From Bacillus sp. Cs-700 (GTDB lineage: Bacteria > Bacillota > Bacilli > Bacillales > Guptibacillaceae): a stretch of DNA of 64,000 nt. The position numbers were made by a program, and so were the translations under genes. Positions 1 through 8,796 of this stretch are shown one piece after another. Under the pieces are notes generated by a model. The model ran no database searches. It saw nothing but the letters and a program-made list of their open reading frames with translations, and was not told where the DNA came from. The stretch's first letter is position 1. Each line of letters starts with the position of its first letter. The stretch lies in NCBI RefSeq assembly GCF_011082085.1, contig NZ_CP041063.1, positions 2,046,001 through 2,110,000 on the forward strand. The letters are read 5' to 3'.

Positions 1-545
1 AGCGCTTCAAGGGATCCAGCGTTCATATTCGCATGCTTCTGACCACCAGGCTGGATAATCATATTACCAATCTCCGCGCTATAGCCATGTTCGCCTTGCA
101 TGAGGCGATTACTTTGCACGTAGCCGCCGCCAACGCCGGTGCTAACTGTTATGTAAAAAGTGCTTTCTCTATCCTTTCCCCCGCCATATAATGCTTCACC
201 AAGCGCAGCGGCATCAGCATCATTGACGAGATATGCGGGGATGCCGATTGCTTCTTCAACCATTGCGGTAATAGGTACATCTTTCCATCCAGGGAGATTA
301 GGAGGGGACACCACGATTCCATCAAATGGATTTAAAGGTCCTGGTGAACCAATCCCAATGGAAACCGCTGAATACGCTTTTTTCACTTCTTTTATTAAAT
401 TGGTCATTCGCTCAATAATCAATTCGTAACCCTGATCGGCTTCTGTCGCTATTTGTTTCACTTGCAGAATCCGTCCGTTCTCATCGACAATCCCAACACG
501 CAGATTTGTACCGCCAAGGTCTACTCCGATATACACGTTTTCCAT
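1..545 (-). CDS. ROK-family sugar kinase (3' part outside the window)
   Basis: The first 181 codons of a ROK (repressor/ORF/kinase) protein; the C-terminus lies beyond base 1. ROK kinases phosphorylate glucose, fructose or amino sugars with ATP in the cytoplasm. The phosphate-binding DLGGTN is at residues 9-14, GIGSPGP at 64-70, the catalytic Asp in VNDAD at about 107-111, and the sugar-contacting His/Glu (EHGYSAEIGN) at 152-161. No N-terminal helix-turn-helix is present, so this is a kinase rather than a repressor. The ATG follows an AGGGAGGT site. The usual CxCGxxGC zinc motif is replaced by HANMNAGS at 171-178: all three cysteines are absent. Substrate unknown. Confidence 0.88.
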   Translation of the reverse strand, partial: MENVYIGVDLGGTNLRVGIVDENGRILQVKQIATEADQGYELIIERMTNLIKEVKKAYSAVSIGIGSPGPLNPFDGIVVSPPNLPGWKDVPITAMVEEAIGIPAYLVNDADAAALGEALYGGGKDRESTFYITVSTGVGGGYVQSNRLMQGEHGYSAEIGNMIIQPGGQKHANMNAGSLEA

Positions 546-754
546 TTTTCTACCTCCCTATCATTCTTTCTTATATCCTACCACGAATCCTTTTGTAAGA
601 AGGAATTGAACGAGAAATGTGAAAAAATCTCCAAGTTTTCTTATGAAAGGACATATAAACTTTAATGCGATTATTGTCATTTTTAAGAAAATTATCCCTA
701 ATCACCCAACCCTCTGCAAAACTAAGAATAAAACGACACAAATCGGTGACTTCA

Positions 755-1345
755 ATGGTTTTTGACGGCATTTTAGTAGCAATTCTCGTCGGTTATTTAA
801 GAAAAGGGAGTTTAAAAGGCTTTGCTTATCTCTCATTTCGAGCTGGATGGATCTTTCCATTGCTACTTTTCATTGAGGTTCTTATCTTTTCCTTTCAATC
901 TACCTACGCATGGATTGGTAAACTAAGCGCACCGCTCTTTATGCTAATTTACATCGTCGGACTAACATTTCTTTGGTTAAATCGAAAAATGAACATTGGG
1001 ATCATGATTCTTTTCATCGGTGTTCTATTAAATTTCATCGTAATGGCTCTAAACGGAGGAAGAATGCCTGCATCTCTTGAATCAGCGAATATTCTAGATC
1101 CTGCTTACGCTGAAGCAATCAAAAATGGACTTTACGGAAAACATGCCGTGTTAACGGATCAAACTGCTCTCTGGTTCCTCGGCGACGTCATTCCGATTAC
1201 GGACCCTTATCCAAAAGATCAGGTAATTAGTATAGGTGACGTGATCATGAATATTGGTATTTTTATTTTCATCCAGCGCGTTATGGTTAAGACCAAACAT
1301 CCAGATACCCTCATCCAAACGCCAGCGCCTCAAAAAGGAACTTGA
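755..1345 (+). CDS. DUF5317 family membrane protein
   Basis: A 196-residue polytopic protein with about five hydrophobic segments. It carries hallmarks I associate with DUF5317: GGRMPASLE in the middle, a following GKHAVLTDQT block, LGDVIPI, and a C-terminal SIGDVIMNIGIFIF. The frame is open from 665, but the upstream 30 codons are basic and unlike the family. The ATG at 755 has a GGTGA site 5 bases upstream and starts directly with the first membrane segment, so I use it. It is the first gene of a three-gene group with a mini-protein and a c-di-GMP enzyme. Function unknown. Confidence 0.75.
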   Translation: MVFDGILVAILVGYLRKGSLKGFAYLSFRAGWIFPLLLFIEVLIFSFQSTYAWIGKLSAPLFMLIYIVGLTFLWLNRKMNIGIMILFIGVLLNFIVMALNGGRMPASLESANILDPAYAEAIKNGLYGKHAVLTDQTALWFLGDVIPITDPYPKDQVISIGDVIMNIGIFIFIQRVMVKTKHPDTLIQTPAPQKGT

Positions 1346-1361
1346 AAGGAGGTGGACATTA

Positions 1362-1463
1362 ATGGAACGGAAAGAGGGAATTAAGCTAACAGGCATCCTT
1401 ACGAATATTGCAATTATTACTACTGCTGTTATCGCACTAACTTCTGGATTTAAATTGGTTTAA
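1362..1463 (+). CDS. 33-residue single-span membrane mini-protein
   Basis: A short ORF with a very strong ribosome binding site (AAAGGAGGTG, 1346-1355) at good spacing. The product starts MERKEGIKLTG and then forms one hydrophobic helix (ILTNIAIITTAVIALTSG). It lies 16 bases after the DUF5317 stop and about 60 bases before the GGDEF/HD-GYP gene, so the three are probably cotranscribed. No family recognised. The size, single membrane span and position next to a sensor-type enzyme would fit a small modulator, but that is inference. Confidence 0.6.
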   Translation: MERKEGIKLTGILTNIAIITTAVIALTSGFKLV

Positions 1464-1523
1464 TCACAAAGGAGAGGCCCTGCTTCTCCTAAAAAACTAA
1501 ATTTAAATGAGAGTGATCGAGAC

Positions 1524-3353
1524 ATGAAGGGCATCTTTCAGAAATTCAATAATGTGGTAAGCGTATATCTTGCACTCACAACAATTGCAGGAAGTTCTAT
1601 TTTCCTTACTCAGTACTTACTGACATTTCATCAAATTAACTGGAGTCTGGCCTTCACGTTCGTAGCGGCAATCCTGTTATTGAATCACTATACAATCCTA
1701 TTGCCACCAAGCGGGAACTCGTTATCGATGGATTCAGCGATTTATCTGGCAGTCCTATTTGTATTTGATCTCCATATGACGCTAACTCTTTTGCTTGTAA
1801 CCTCGATCATCTATGCTTTATACAACAAAAAAGTTGTCTGGTGGAAACATTTATTTAACTTTGCCATTTATAGCTTCATGATCATCGGTGCGTATGAAGT
1901 TTTTATGCTCTCCGGTGAATTAAGCGGCATGCTAACATTTTTCAACGTGGCCTCTTATATGTTTTCTCTGGTCGTGTACTTTAGTTTAAATGTGCTCTTA
2001 ATCGGAGTTTTCTTCCTTTTATCCGCATCAGAAAACTTATATCAAATTGTGCAAGGTATGTTGAAAGAAACGATATCAAGTTATTTCATTACGCTTGGTC
2101 TTTCCTTGATTCTCGTTTTATTAATGCAACAACAGGTCATTCTTGGCATGCTATTGTTTTTATCTGTAGCTGTCGTGCTATCCGTTTCGTTTAAACAGTA
2201 TTTTGAACTTTATCAAGAAGTTTCACAGAAAGCAGATATCGATCATCTCACTGAGCTATACAATCACGGTTATTTCAAGTCACTTTTAGAGGATGAAATA
2301 AAAACCGCAAAAGCCACAGGACAGCCTTTATCCATCGGTTTAATCGATCTTGATGATTTCAAAAAATACAATGATCAGCACGGTCATTTACAGGGCGACA
2401 GACTGTTAAAACACTTCGGTGCCGAACTAAAAAGGAATGCGAAAGATGTGTTTACAGCCGCTCGATATGGCGGAGAAGAATTTGCGCTATTAATGCCGGG
2501 AAAAACAGAACGGGAAGCGTATCACATCATCAATCATCTTCGAAAAGAAGTAAACGACCACTATTTTGAAGGTGTTGAAGTTCTTCCACACGGCTGCTTA
2601 TCTTTCTCAGCGGGCGTTATTCAGTACAATCGGGACATGTATGATTCGTCGGAAGTTCTTGAGAAGGCAGATCAAGCGATGTATTTTTCTAAAACAAAAG
2701 GGAAAAACAACGTTTGTATTTATGATGCGAATCACGTTCTTTCCAAAACGTTTTACAACCATAAAGAAATGGAACTTCTAGAGCAACAATTGAAAATTTT
2801 TCTATCCAAAGATATTTATACGTACAAACATAGTAAACGAGTTCATGAGTATGCAATTGAGTTCAGCAATCGTTTGAATTTGAATGCAAATGATCAGAAA
2901 ACCCTTGTAATGGGTGCCTTAATTCACGATATCGGGAAGCTTGAAATCCCTCGTGAAGTGATCAACAAAAAAGGCAAGCTGACGAAAGACGAATGGGAAA
3001 TGGTTCAGAAGCACGTTACCTGGGGCAGAGAAATTGTGTCGACTAATCGCCAACTCCACGACCTCCTCCCGCTCGTCGAACTGCACCACGAACGTTTTGA
3101 TGGAAAAGGTTATCCTTATGGATTAAGCGGTGAAGAGCTTCCAAAACTTGTACGCATGTTAACGATTATTGATTCGTTTGATGCCATGACAACCGAACGT
3201 CCTTACCAAAGAACAAAATCGATCAGCGAAGCGATTGATGAGCTAAAAAAATGTGCGGGTACTCAGTTTGATCCTGACCTCGTCCGTGAATTTATCAAAG
3301 TCATTAATGAGAATCCCGCTCTTAATGAGAATCCGATTCAGATTACGATTTAA
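1524..3353 (+). CDS. Membrane diguanylate cyclase with HD-GYP phosphodiesterase domain
   Basis: A 609-residue cyclic-di-GMP signalling protein. Residues 1-230 hold about six to eight membrane helices (an MHYT/MASE-like sensor region, family not assigned). A GGDEF domain follows, with the active-site motif RYGGEEF near 313-319. The C-terminal third is an HD-GYP domain with HDIGK near 467 and HHERFDGKGYP near 519, so both synthesis and hydrolysis motifs look intact. The allosteric RxxD I-site that normally precedes GGEEF is absent (KDVFTAARY there), so product inhibition is not expected. The ribosome binding site is weak. A hairpin terminator follows immediately. Confidence 0.92.
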   Translation: MKGIFQKFNNVVSVYLALTTIAGSSIFLTQYLLTFHQINWSLAFTFVAAILLLNHYTILLPPSGNSLSMDSAIYLAVLFVFDLHMTLTLLLVTSIIYALYNKKVVWWKHLFNFAIYSFMIIGAYEVFMLSGELSGMLTFFNVASYMFSLVVYFSLNVLLIGVFFLLSASENLYQIVQGMLKETISSYFITLGLSLILVLLMQQQVILGMLLFLSVAVVLSVSFKQYFELYQEVSQKADIDHLTELYNHGYFKSLLEDEIKTAKATGQPLSIGLIDLDDFKKYNDQHGHLQGDRLLKHFGAELKRNAKDVFTAARYGGEEFALLMPGKTEREAYHIINHLRKEVNDHYFEGVEVLPHGCLSFSAGVIQYNRDMYDSSEVLEKADQAMYFSKTKGKNNVCIYDANHVLSKTFYNHKEMELLEQQLKIFLSKDIYTYKHSKRVHEYAIEFSNRLNLNANDQKTLVMGALIHDIGKLEIPREVINKKGKLTKDEWEMVQKHVTWGREIVSTNRQLHDLLPLVELHHERFDGKGYPYGLSGEELPKLVRMLTIIDSFDAMTTERPYQRTKSISEAIDELKKCAGTQFDPDLVREFIKVINENPALNENPIQITI

Positions 3354-3385
3354 ATAAGCGAATGCCGAGGCATTCGCTTATTTTT
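3353..3385 (+). terminator. Rho-independent terminator after the GGDEF/HD-GYP gene
   Basis: A 13-bp perfect stem (AATAAGCGAATGC / GCATTCGCTTATT) with a CGAG loop, followed by T residues. It begins at the stop codon and lies between two convergent genes, so it may also serve xylB on the minus strand. Confidence 0.85.
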
Positions 3386-4868
3386 ATTGTCGATAAGAAG
3401 TTAACTTTTTACTTAACTCCTTCGTATTTGTATAGACCGATTGATAGATTGGAAACAGTCTACGATACGCCTCCACTCTCTCCTTATTCGGAGTAAATCG
3501 TTCTTTCTCTTTTAAGAATCGCTCACTGCAAGATTCGAGAGACGGAAACCAACCACATCCATACGCTGCGAGCATAGCAGCTCCAAGGGCAGGGCCTTCC
3601 TCCGACTCATATTTAATAATGGTTGCATCAAAAATATCTGCCTGCATTTGAAGCCAGCCTCTGTTTTTTGCACCACCACCAATCGAAACAATTTCATCAA
3701 TCCGTTTTCCGCTCTCTCGAAACTTCACAATCGACTCATGCAACGAAAACGTGATGCCTTCTAATACAGCTTTCACAAAATGTGCTTGCGTATGGGACGT
3801 ATCCATTCCAATGAAACTTCCGCGTATCGCAGCATCAGCATGCGGCGTTCGTTCTCCCGCTAAATACGGGGTAAACAACAGCCCGTTTGCACCAGGTGGA
3901 ATTTCATTAATAGAAGAAAGTAACTTTTCAAATGAAACATCTTCAGCAAACTGTTCTCGGAACCAGCTTAAGCTTTGTCCGGCAGAAAGCGTAACCCCCA
4001 TCGTATAATAAGCATTTGGCTGACTATGATTAAAATAGTGAACGTTCCCATCAAACTCCAGGTTCGCGCTTTCTTCGTATGATAAAATCACACCAGAAGT
4101 GCCAATACTACATAGGGTTCGCCCATTTTTTAAAATCCCCGCTCCAACTGCGCCACATGCATTATCTGCTCCTCCTGCATACACTTTCACACCATCAAGC
4201 CCACGCACAAGATCTTCCTTCACTTTACCAGTCTGTTCGGAAGATTCAACTAATGGCGGGCAAAGTGAAAGGTTGATTCCCGTTTTTTCAGCTACTTCTT
4301 TACTCCATGCTTTTTCTCGTATGTTTAATAAGAGCGTACCAGCTGCATCTGAGTAGTCCATATGTAGGTCGCCTGTTAATTTGAAGCGCACATAATCTTT
4401 TGGCAGAAGAAAGACTTCCGCTTTCTTATAAACATCAGGTTCATTTTCCTTCACCCATAATAATTTTGAAAGAGTCATGCCTTCAAGGGATGGGTTTTTC
4501 GTAATTTCATAGAGTCGCTCTTCTCCCACTCGTTGCTCAATCGCTCGACACTGTTTCGTAGAACGCGTATCATTCCATAAAATCGCTCGGCGAAGCGGCT
4601 GATTTTTTGCATCGAGTAAGACGAGCCCGTGCATTTGCCCTGAAAAGCTAATACCTTCAACCGTAGATGAAGGGAGCTGAGACATTAAATCCTGAAGTGC
4701 AGTAATCGTCTCATTGACCCAGTCCTCTGGATCTTGTTCACTATAGCCAAACTTCGGATTATAGAGTGGATAGCTTCTCGAAGATTCAGCACATATTTGC
4801 CCCTTTTGATCAGCTGCAATCACTTTCACTGCACTTGTTCCAAGATCAATTCCAATCACATAACTCAA
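3384..4868 (-). CDS. xylB: Xylulokinase (FGGY kinase)
   Basis: A 494-residue FGGY carbohydrate kinase that phosphorylates D-xylulose for the pentose phosphate pathway. It has the N-terminal GIDLGTSAVKV phosphate motif (6-16), the XylB-typical SFSGQMHGLV near 75-85, and C-terminal SIGGGAKN and ALGAAMLAA ATP-binding segments. The start is TTG at 4868: AGGAGG at 4877-4882 sits exactly 8 bases away and no ATG fits. No xylose isomerase or xylose regulator is next to it, so the gene stands alone here. Another FGGY substrate cannot be excluded, but length and motifs fit xylulokinase. Confidence 0.88.
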   Translation of the reverse strand: MSYVIGIDLGTSAVKVIAADQKGQICAESSRSYPLYNPKFGYSEQDPEDWVNETITALQDLMSQLPSSTVEGISFSGQMHGLVLLDAKNQPLRRAILWNDTRSTKQCRAIEQRVGEERLYEITKNPSLEGMTLSKLLWVKENEPDVYKKAEVFLLPKDYVRFKLTGDLHMDYSDAAGTLLLNIREKAWSKEVAEKTGINLSLCPPLVESSEQTGKVKEDLVRGLDGVKVYAGGADNACGAVGAGILKNGRTLCSIGTSGVILSYEESANLEFDGNVHYFNHSQPNAYYTMGVTLSAGQSLSWFREQFAEDVSFEKLLSSINEIPPGANGLLFTPYLAGERTPHADAAIRGSFIGMDTSHTQAHFVKAVLEGITFSLHESIVKFRESGKRIDEIVSIGGGAKNRGWLQMQADIFDATIIKYESEEGPALGAAMLAAYGCGWFPSLESCSERFLKEKERFTPNKERVEAYRRLFPIYQSVYTNTKELSKKLTSYRQ

Positions 4869-4924
4869 GCGTATGACCTCCTTTCAATTCCATTCCCAAT
4901 AAAATTTGAAGGATGACGAGTCAA

Positions 4925-5224
4925 TTACCACATCGGCTCGTCACAATCCGTAACATGATAAAAGAACGGTAAAATACCAATCGTAACAATTGCCATTGCA
5001 AGCTCAACCGGCAAAATAATCGAGAGCGAAACGTCAAATGCAAGCATCGGTAGCCAGAGTACCGCAACAATACTCGGAATAACAGCCAGGTTATTCCTTG
5101 TCCTGCGAGTAGGGTACTGTTTACTTCCACAAGACGGACAGCAATCGTATTTTTTAAAGTTAACGACAGCGCGAAAGGTTTCTTTCCACGTCCATTTTGT
5201 TTGACATTGTTGACAGTTAGCCAT
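4925..5224 (-). CDS. CxxC-20-CxxC zinc-binding membrane protein (TIGR04104-like)
   Basis: A 99-residue protein with two CxxC pairs (C4/C7 and C29/C32) separated by about 20 residues, then two hydrophobic helices (about 47-68 and 71-90). This is the layout of the cxxc_20_cxxc family of Bacillales, whose function is unknown. The ATG follows a strong GGGGGGAG site. It sits about 55 bases upstream of xylB on the same strand, but a functional link is not evident. Confidence 0.72.
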   Translation of the reverse strand: MANCQQCQTKWTWKETFRAVVNFKKYDCCPSCGSKQYPTRRTRNNLAVIPSIVAVLWLPMLAFDVSLSIILPVELAMAIVTIGILPFFYHVTDCDEPMW

Positions 5225-5278
5225 CTCTACTCCCCCCTACTCTCTATACGAGTAGCGCTTATTATGGGTTTCAAATTG

Positions 5279-5311
5279 GAAAAAAGCTGACCAAATAGGC
5301 TCAGCTTTTTG
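5279..5311 (-). terminator. Terminator hairpin downstream of pcp
   Basis: AAAAAGCTGA(G)CC paired across a short TATTT loop. Read on the minus strand, the stem ends in a run of T. It lies just after the pcp stop codon. Confidence 0.65.
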
Positions 5312-5320
5312 AGAATAATA

Positions 5321-5938
5321 TTAGTTTTGTACATCCTCTTCTAGGGCATGAATCATAATTTTAATGGCATCTCGAATACTCGTAAACGGAAAACCGGTGT
5401 GTGCCGAATGATGAAGCGTCATCTCAAAAGTAGGTGGCACATGAACAAATCCTGCAGGAATCGTAAGGTCTTTTTGTTCAAGCGCATACAGCACGCTATA
5501 CATGACGTTATTACAAAGGTAGGTTCCAGCCGTATTGGAAATTTCGGCAGGAATGCCATTTTGCATGAGCGCATCCGTCATCCTTTTAATAGGAAGCGTG
5601 GAAAAATAAGCGGCTGGGCCTCCCTCAACAATCGGTTGGTCTTCAGGGGCGTGTCCCGCGTTATCTTCTACACTGTCATTCACGTTAATCGCAATACGTT
5701 CTGGTGTAATTTTCGTCCGATCCGCAGCGAGTCCAAGCATGATCACTGCAACCGGATCACACTGTTCAACATACTCAATCAGCATTTCTGCCGCTCGTTC
5801 ATAATCAACAGGCAGCACACGTGAAATAATTTCATACCCACCAATCATTTCTTCATCCAATTCCATGACAATCTGCTCGGTTGGGTTATGACGATGCTCA
5901 AGAAAAGGTTCAAAACCTGTTAATAGTAAAGGCCTCAT
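5321..5938 (-). CDS. pcp: Pyrrolidone-carboxylate peptidase
   Basis: A 205-residue cysteine peptidase (family C15) that removes N-terminal pyroglutamate from peptides in the cytoplasm. It has the N-terminal LLTGFEPF, a substrate-loop PERIAINVND, the catalytic-Cys block SNTAGTYLCNNVMYSVL and the catalytic-His block GFVHVPP. The frame is open 15 codons further upstream, but the ATG at 5938 has a GGGGAGAG site and gives the usual family start and length (about 205-215). It is a single gene with its own terminator. Confidence 0.92.
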   Translation of the reverse strand: MRPLLLTGFEPFLEHRHNPTEQIVMELDEEMIGGYEIISRVLPVDYERAAEMLIEYVEQCDPVAVIMLGLAADRTKITPERIAINVNDSVEDNAGHAPEDQPIVEGGPAAYFSTLPIKRMTDALMQNGIPAEISNTAGTYLCNNVMYSVLYALEQKDLTIPAGFVHVPPTFEMTLHHSAHTGFPFTSIRDAIKIMIHALEEDVQN

Positions 5939-6048
5939 TTCACTCTCCCCTTTCGCTTTAAACCAATCCTGGTGAAAATACAAATCTTCTACATTACCTT
6001 TCTATTACCTTATTTCATGAGATTTAACCTAGAAATTTTAGTAATTTT

Positions 6049-7722
6049 TTACCACTTCTTCATTTTCTTCACTAGCGTCGAATGATCGATCCCCAATTCT
6101 TTTGCAGCCGAGCGGATAGAGGGGTGTTTCTGAAGAGCATCTTTGATAATACGCTTTTCAAAGTTTCCAACGCGTTCTTTTAATGTAAGAGGCTCACTAC
6201 CTTTTATACGAGAATCTGTAATATGTACGGGTAAGTGGTGTGCTTCGATCGAAATGGCAGGAACAGAAACTACAAGACTTTCGATCATATTTTTTAGTTC
6301 TCTCACGTTCCCGGGCCAACTATAAGCCAGCAAAGCAAGGTGTGTTTCCTTTGTTAATCTTTTTTCAATATGATATTTTGTGCAGTAATAAGAAAAGTAA
6401 TGATCCACTAATACTTCAATATCAGGGACACGCTTACCTAGGGGAGGGATTGAAATCTCAATCACCTGAAGTCTATAATATAGATCCTCTCTGAAGGAAC
6501 CGTTCTGAATTTCGTCTAACAACTTTTTATTAGTAGCCGATATGATTCGAATATCAAGCTTGATCGGCTGACTTCCTCCAATACGATAAAACTCACCATC
6601 TTGTAAAACACGTAGCAATTTCACTTGAAGAGATAGAGGCATTTCTCCTACTTCATCTAGCATAACAGTCCCACCCTGTGCTAATTCTAGCAATCCAAAC
6701 TTCCCATCTTTACGGGCTCCTGTAAAAGCACCTGACTCATAGCCAAATAACTCTGACTCCAGTAAGTGTTCAGGAATAGCACCGCAGTTTACTTTTATAA
6801 ATGCCATATCCTTTCGGTCACTTTCATAATGAATTAAATTTGCTACTACTTCTTTCCCAACTCCTGATTCTCCTGACAGTAAAACACTTGTTGGATACGG
6901 TGCGATTCTTTTAACTTTTTCATATATTTCGTACATCTCATTGCTCCGAAAAATAACCTTCTCAGAGATTCCTTCTACCTGAAGAGAATAACGATTTTGG
7001 TTCAATGCCGAAAACGTTCTGGCTCGGTCAAGCTCTGATCGTAAACTATTTAATTGCGTGATATCCCTTACGCTCGTTACAACTAACTCAATTTCATGAT
7101 TTTCATTAAAAACAGGGCTACCCGTAACAATAACATCCTTTTTATCGCTTATTTTTTGTAGTAATGATATACGCTTTTTTTCTTTTAACACAAGTAATGA
7201 CACTGACTGATCAATATAACCTTCCTCTATTAATTCATTCATATGCCTTCCGATTAGCTCAGACCTTGGAAAACCAGTGATCTCTTCGTAAGCGGAGTTA
7301 ACATAGATCGTAACCCCTTCTTGATCTACAACATATAATCCATCTGTCGAAAACTCAATAATTGACTCAAACTGGCGAAGCAAATCACGATAATGTTTCA
7401 CTTCTGTAATATCTTGTATAACACTAATGACACCGACTAGCTCCTCATTTTTATAGAAGGGCGTTCGATTAACCACACATTCTCTATCGAACAATTCAAG
7501 TCGTTCGCCTATTAAACTATGACCACTTTCAAGAACTTCTTTCACTCTAGTATTCGGAACGATTTTTTGGATATCTGCTCCTTCCCAGTAATGGATACGT
7601 AGAAGGGATTGTGCCGATTTATTCATATATCTAATTCTTTCATTATGATCAACCATCACAATACCATTGTGTAAGGAAGAAAAAATTTCTTCCCACCCTG
7701 TTGTCTTCATTATATTAAGCAA
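6049..7722 (-). CDS. Sigma-54-dependent activator with two PAS domains
   Basis: A 557-residue enhancer-binding protein. Two PAS domains occupy about 10-110 and 115-225. A sigma-54 AAA+ ATPase domain follows, with Walker A GESGVGKE and the sigma-54-contacting loop SGAFTGA (ELFGYESGAFTGARKDG). A Fis-type helix-turn-helix ends the protein (SIRSAAKELGIDHSTLVKKM). There is no response-regulator receiver, so the signal is presumably a small ligand bound by a PAS domain, as in RocR-like proteins. TTG at 7722 has GGGGAAGG just upstream; an ATG at 7710 is the alternative. It is divergent from the lactonase gene, whose promoter is a -24/-12 type, so that pair is the obvious target. Confidence 0.93.
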   Translation of the reverse strand: MLNIMKTTGWEEIFSSLHNGIVMVDHNERIRYMNKSAQSLLRIHYWEGADIQKIVPNTRVKEVLESGHSLIGERLELFDRECVVNRTPFYKNEELVGVISVIQDITEVKHYRDLLRQFESIIEFSTDGLYVVDQEGVTIYVNSAYEEITGFPRSELIGRHMNELIEEGYIDQSVSLLVLKEKKRISLLQKISDKKDVIVTGSPVFNENHEIELVVTSVRDITQLNSLRSELDRARTFSALNQNRYSLQVEGISEKVIFRSNEMYEIYEKVKRIAPYPTSVLLSGESGVGKEVVANLIHYESDRKDMAFIKVNCGAIPEHLLESELFGYESGAFTGARKDGKFGLLELAQGGTVMLDEVGEMPLSLQVKLLRVLQDGEFYRIGGSQPIKLDIRIISATNKKLLDEIQNGSFREDLYYRLQVIEISIPPLGKRVPDIEVLVDHYFSYYCTKYHIEKRLTKETHLALLAYSWPGNVRELKNMIESLVVSVPAISIEAHHLPVHITDSRIKGSEPLTLKERVGNFEKRIIKDALQKHPSIRSAAKELGIDHSTLVKKMKKW

Positions 7723-7739
7723 AAGCCTTCCCCTTTTCC

Positions 7740-7823
7740 GGTGAAATTCTTCAACGCTTGGTGAAATATACCACCACTCAACTATTCACTGTTATACCCA
7801 AAATACCTGCAAAATGGTGAAAA
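7740..7823. promoter_or_regulatory. Possible activator binding region (GGTGAAA direct repeats)
   Basis: GGTGAAAT occurs at 7740-7747 and 7760-7767, exactly 20 bases apart (two helical turns), and GGTGAAAA at 7816-7823. They lie about 60-140 bases upstream of the sigma-54 promoter, the normal distance for an enhancer. The assignment is inference. Confidence 0.35.
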
Positions 7824-7880
7824 AAGTAAACACTCTTCAGCACGTTTTTTAAAGAATCGCTCTATGACAAGCTTCTAAAA

Positions 7881-7896
7881 ATGGCACCAAACTTGC
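7881..7896 (+). promoter_or_regulatory. Sigma-54 (SigL) -24/-12 promoter
   Basis: TGGCAC, 5 bases, TTGCA: an excellent match to the sigma-54 consensus, with the GG and GC doublets 12 bases apart. It lies about 43 bases upstream of the lactonase start codon and directly downstream of a divergent gene for a sigma-54 activator. Confidence 0.85.
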
Positions 7897-7938
7897 AATA
7901 AAAGTAAGTAATCTTAATGAATAATAGGAGGAATGCAC

Positions 7939-8784
7939 ATGAACTTTATTAATCAACACCCGAAGCTGTATGTGATGGATAACGGTTGCATGAGTATGGA
8001 TAAAAACTGGATGATCGCTATGCATAATCCAGCAACAGTAACGAACCCCCATGCCCAAACAGAATTTGTAGAATTCCCAATCTACACTGTTTTAATAGAC
8101 CATCCGGCTGGTAAAATTCTTTTTGATACGGCGTGTAACCCAAATTCAATGGGTCCTGAGGGACGTTGGACAGAAGCGACACAAAAAACTTTTCCTTATA
8201 AAGCGAATGAAGAATGCTATCTCCATAACCGATTAGAGCAATTAAACGTACGGCCTGAAGATATTAAATTCGTAGTCGCTTCCCACTTACACCTCGATCA
8301 CGCCGGATGTCTGGAAATGTTCACAAATGCAACCATCATTGTGCATGAAGACGAATTAAATGGAACTCTTCAGTCTTATGCTCGAAACCAGAAAGAAGGC
8401 GCCTACATATGGGCAGATATCGATGCATGGATCAAAAACAACCTTCAATGGCAAACCATTAAGCGAAATGAAGATAATGTGCAGCTTGCAGATGGAATAA
8501 AAGTCTTAAATTTTGGAAGTGGACATGCGTGGGGAATGATCGGTTTACACGTAGAAATGCCTGAAACTGGTGGAATCATCCTTGCCTCAGATGCCGTCTA
8601 TACAGCAGAAAGCTTTGGACCGCCTATCAAACCACCAGGCATCATTTATGATTCACTAGGTTACGCGGCTTCTGTTGAAAAAATTCGTCGACTAGCTAAG
8701 GAAACAAATAGTCAAGTATGGTTTGGTCATGACTCAAATCAGTTTAATCATTTCCGCAAATCAACAGAAGGTTATTACGAATAA
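7939..8784 (+). CDS. Metallo-beta-lactamase-fold lactonase (AHL/gamma-lactone type)
   Basis: A 281-residue member of the N-acyl homoserine lactonase family (AiiA/AttM-like), a dinuclear zinc hydrolase that opens lactone rings. The metal motif HLHLDH is at 116-121; further ligands are H196 (GSGHAWG), D218 (ASDAVY) and H264 (FGHD). The first in-frame ATG (7933) is only 1 base from AGGAGG (7926-7931); the ATG at 7939 has 7-base spacing and is used. It heads a two-gene unit with an iron alcohol dehydrogenase under a sigma-54 promoter. The pairing recalls lactonase plus hydroxybutyrate dehydrogenase in gamma-butyrolactone catabolism, so the substrate may be a dietary lactone rather than a quorum signal. 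Confidence 0.85.
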   Translation: MNFINQHPKLYVMDNGCMSMDKNWMIAMHNPATVTNPHAQTEFVEFPIYTVLIDHPAGKILFDTACNPNSMGPEGRWTEATQKTFPYKANEECYLHNRLEQLNVRPEDIKFVVASHLHLDHAGCLEMFTNATIIVHEDELNGTLQSYARNQKEGAYIWADIDAWIKNNLQWQTIKRNEDNVQLADGIKVLNFGSGHAWGMIGLHVEMPETGGIILASDAVYTAESFGPPIKPPGIIYDSLGYAASVEKIRRLAKETNSQVWFGHDSNQFNHFRKSTEGYYE

Positions 8785-8796
8785 AGGAGGCCAAAT

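Noticed and set aside
665-754. N-terminal extension of the DUF5317 protein
   Set aside because: The upstream 30 codons are basic and non-membrane, there is no ribosome binding site at 665, and the family begins at the membrane segment.
7939-8784. Calling the lactonase a dedicated quorum-quenching enzyme (aiiA)
   Set aside because: The fold is right, but the sigma-54 control and the dehydrogenase partner point to lactone catabolism; the substrate cannot be decided from sequence.
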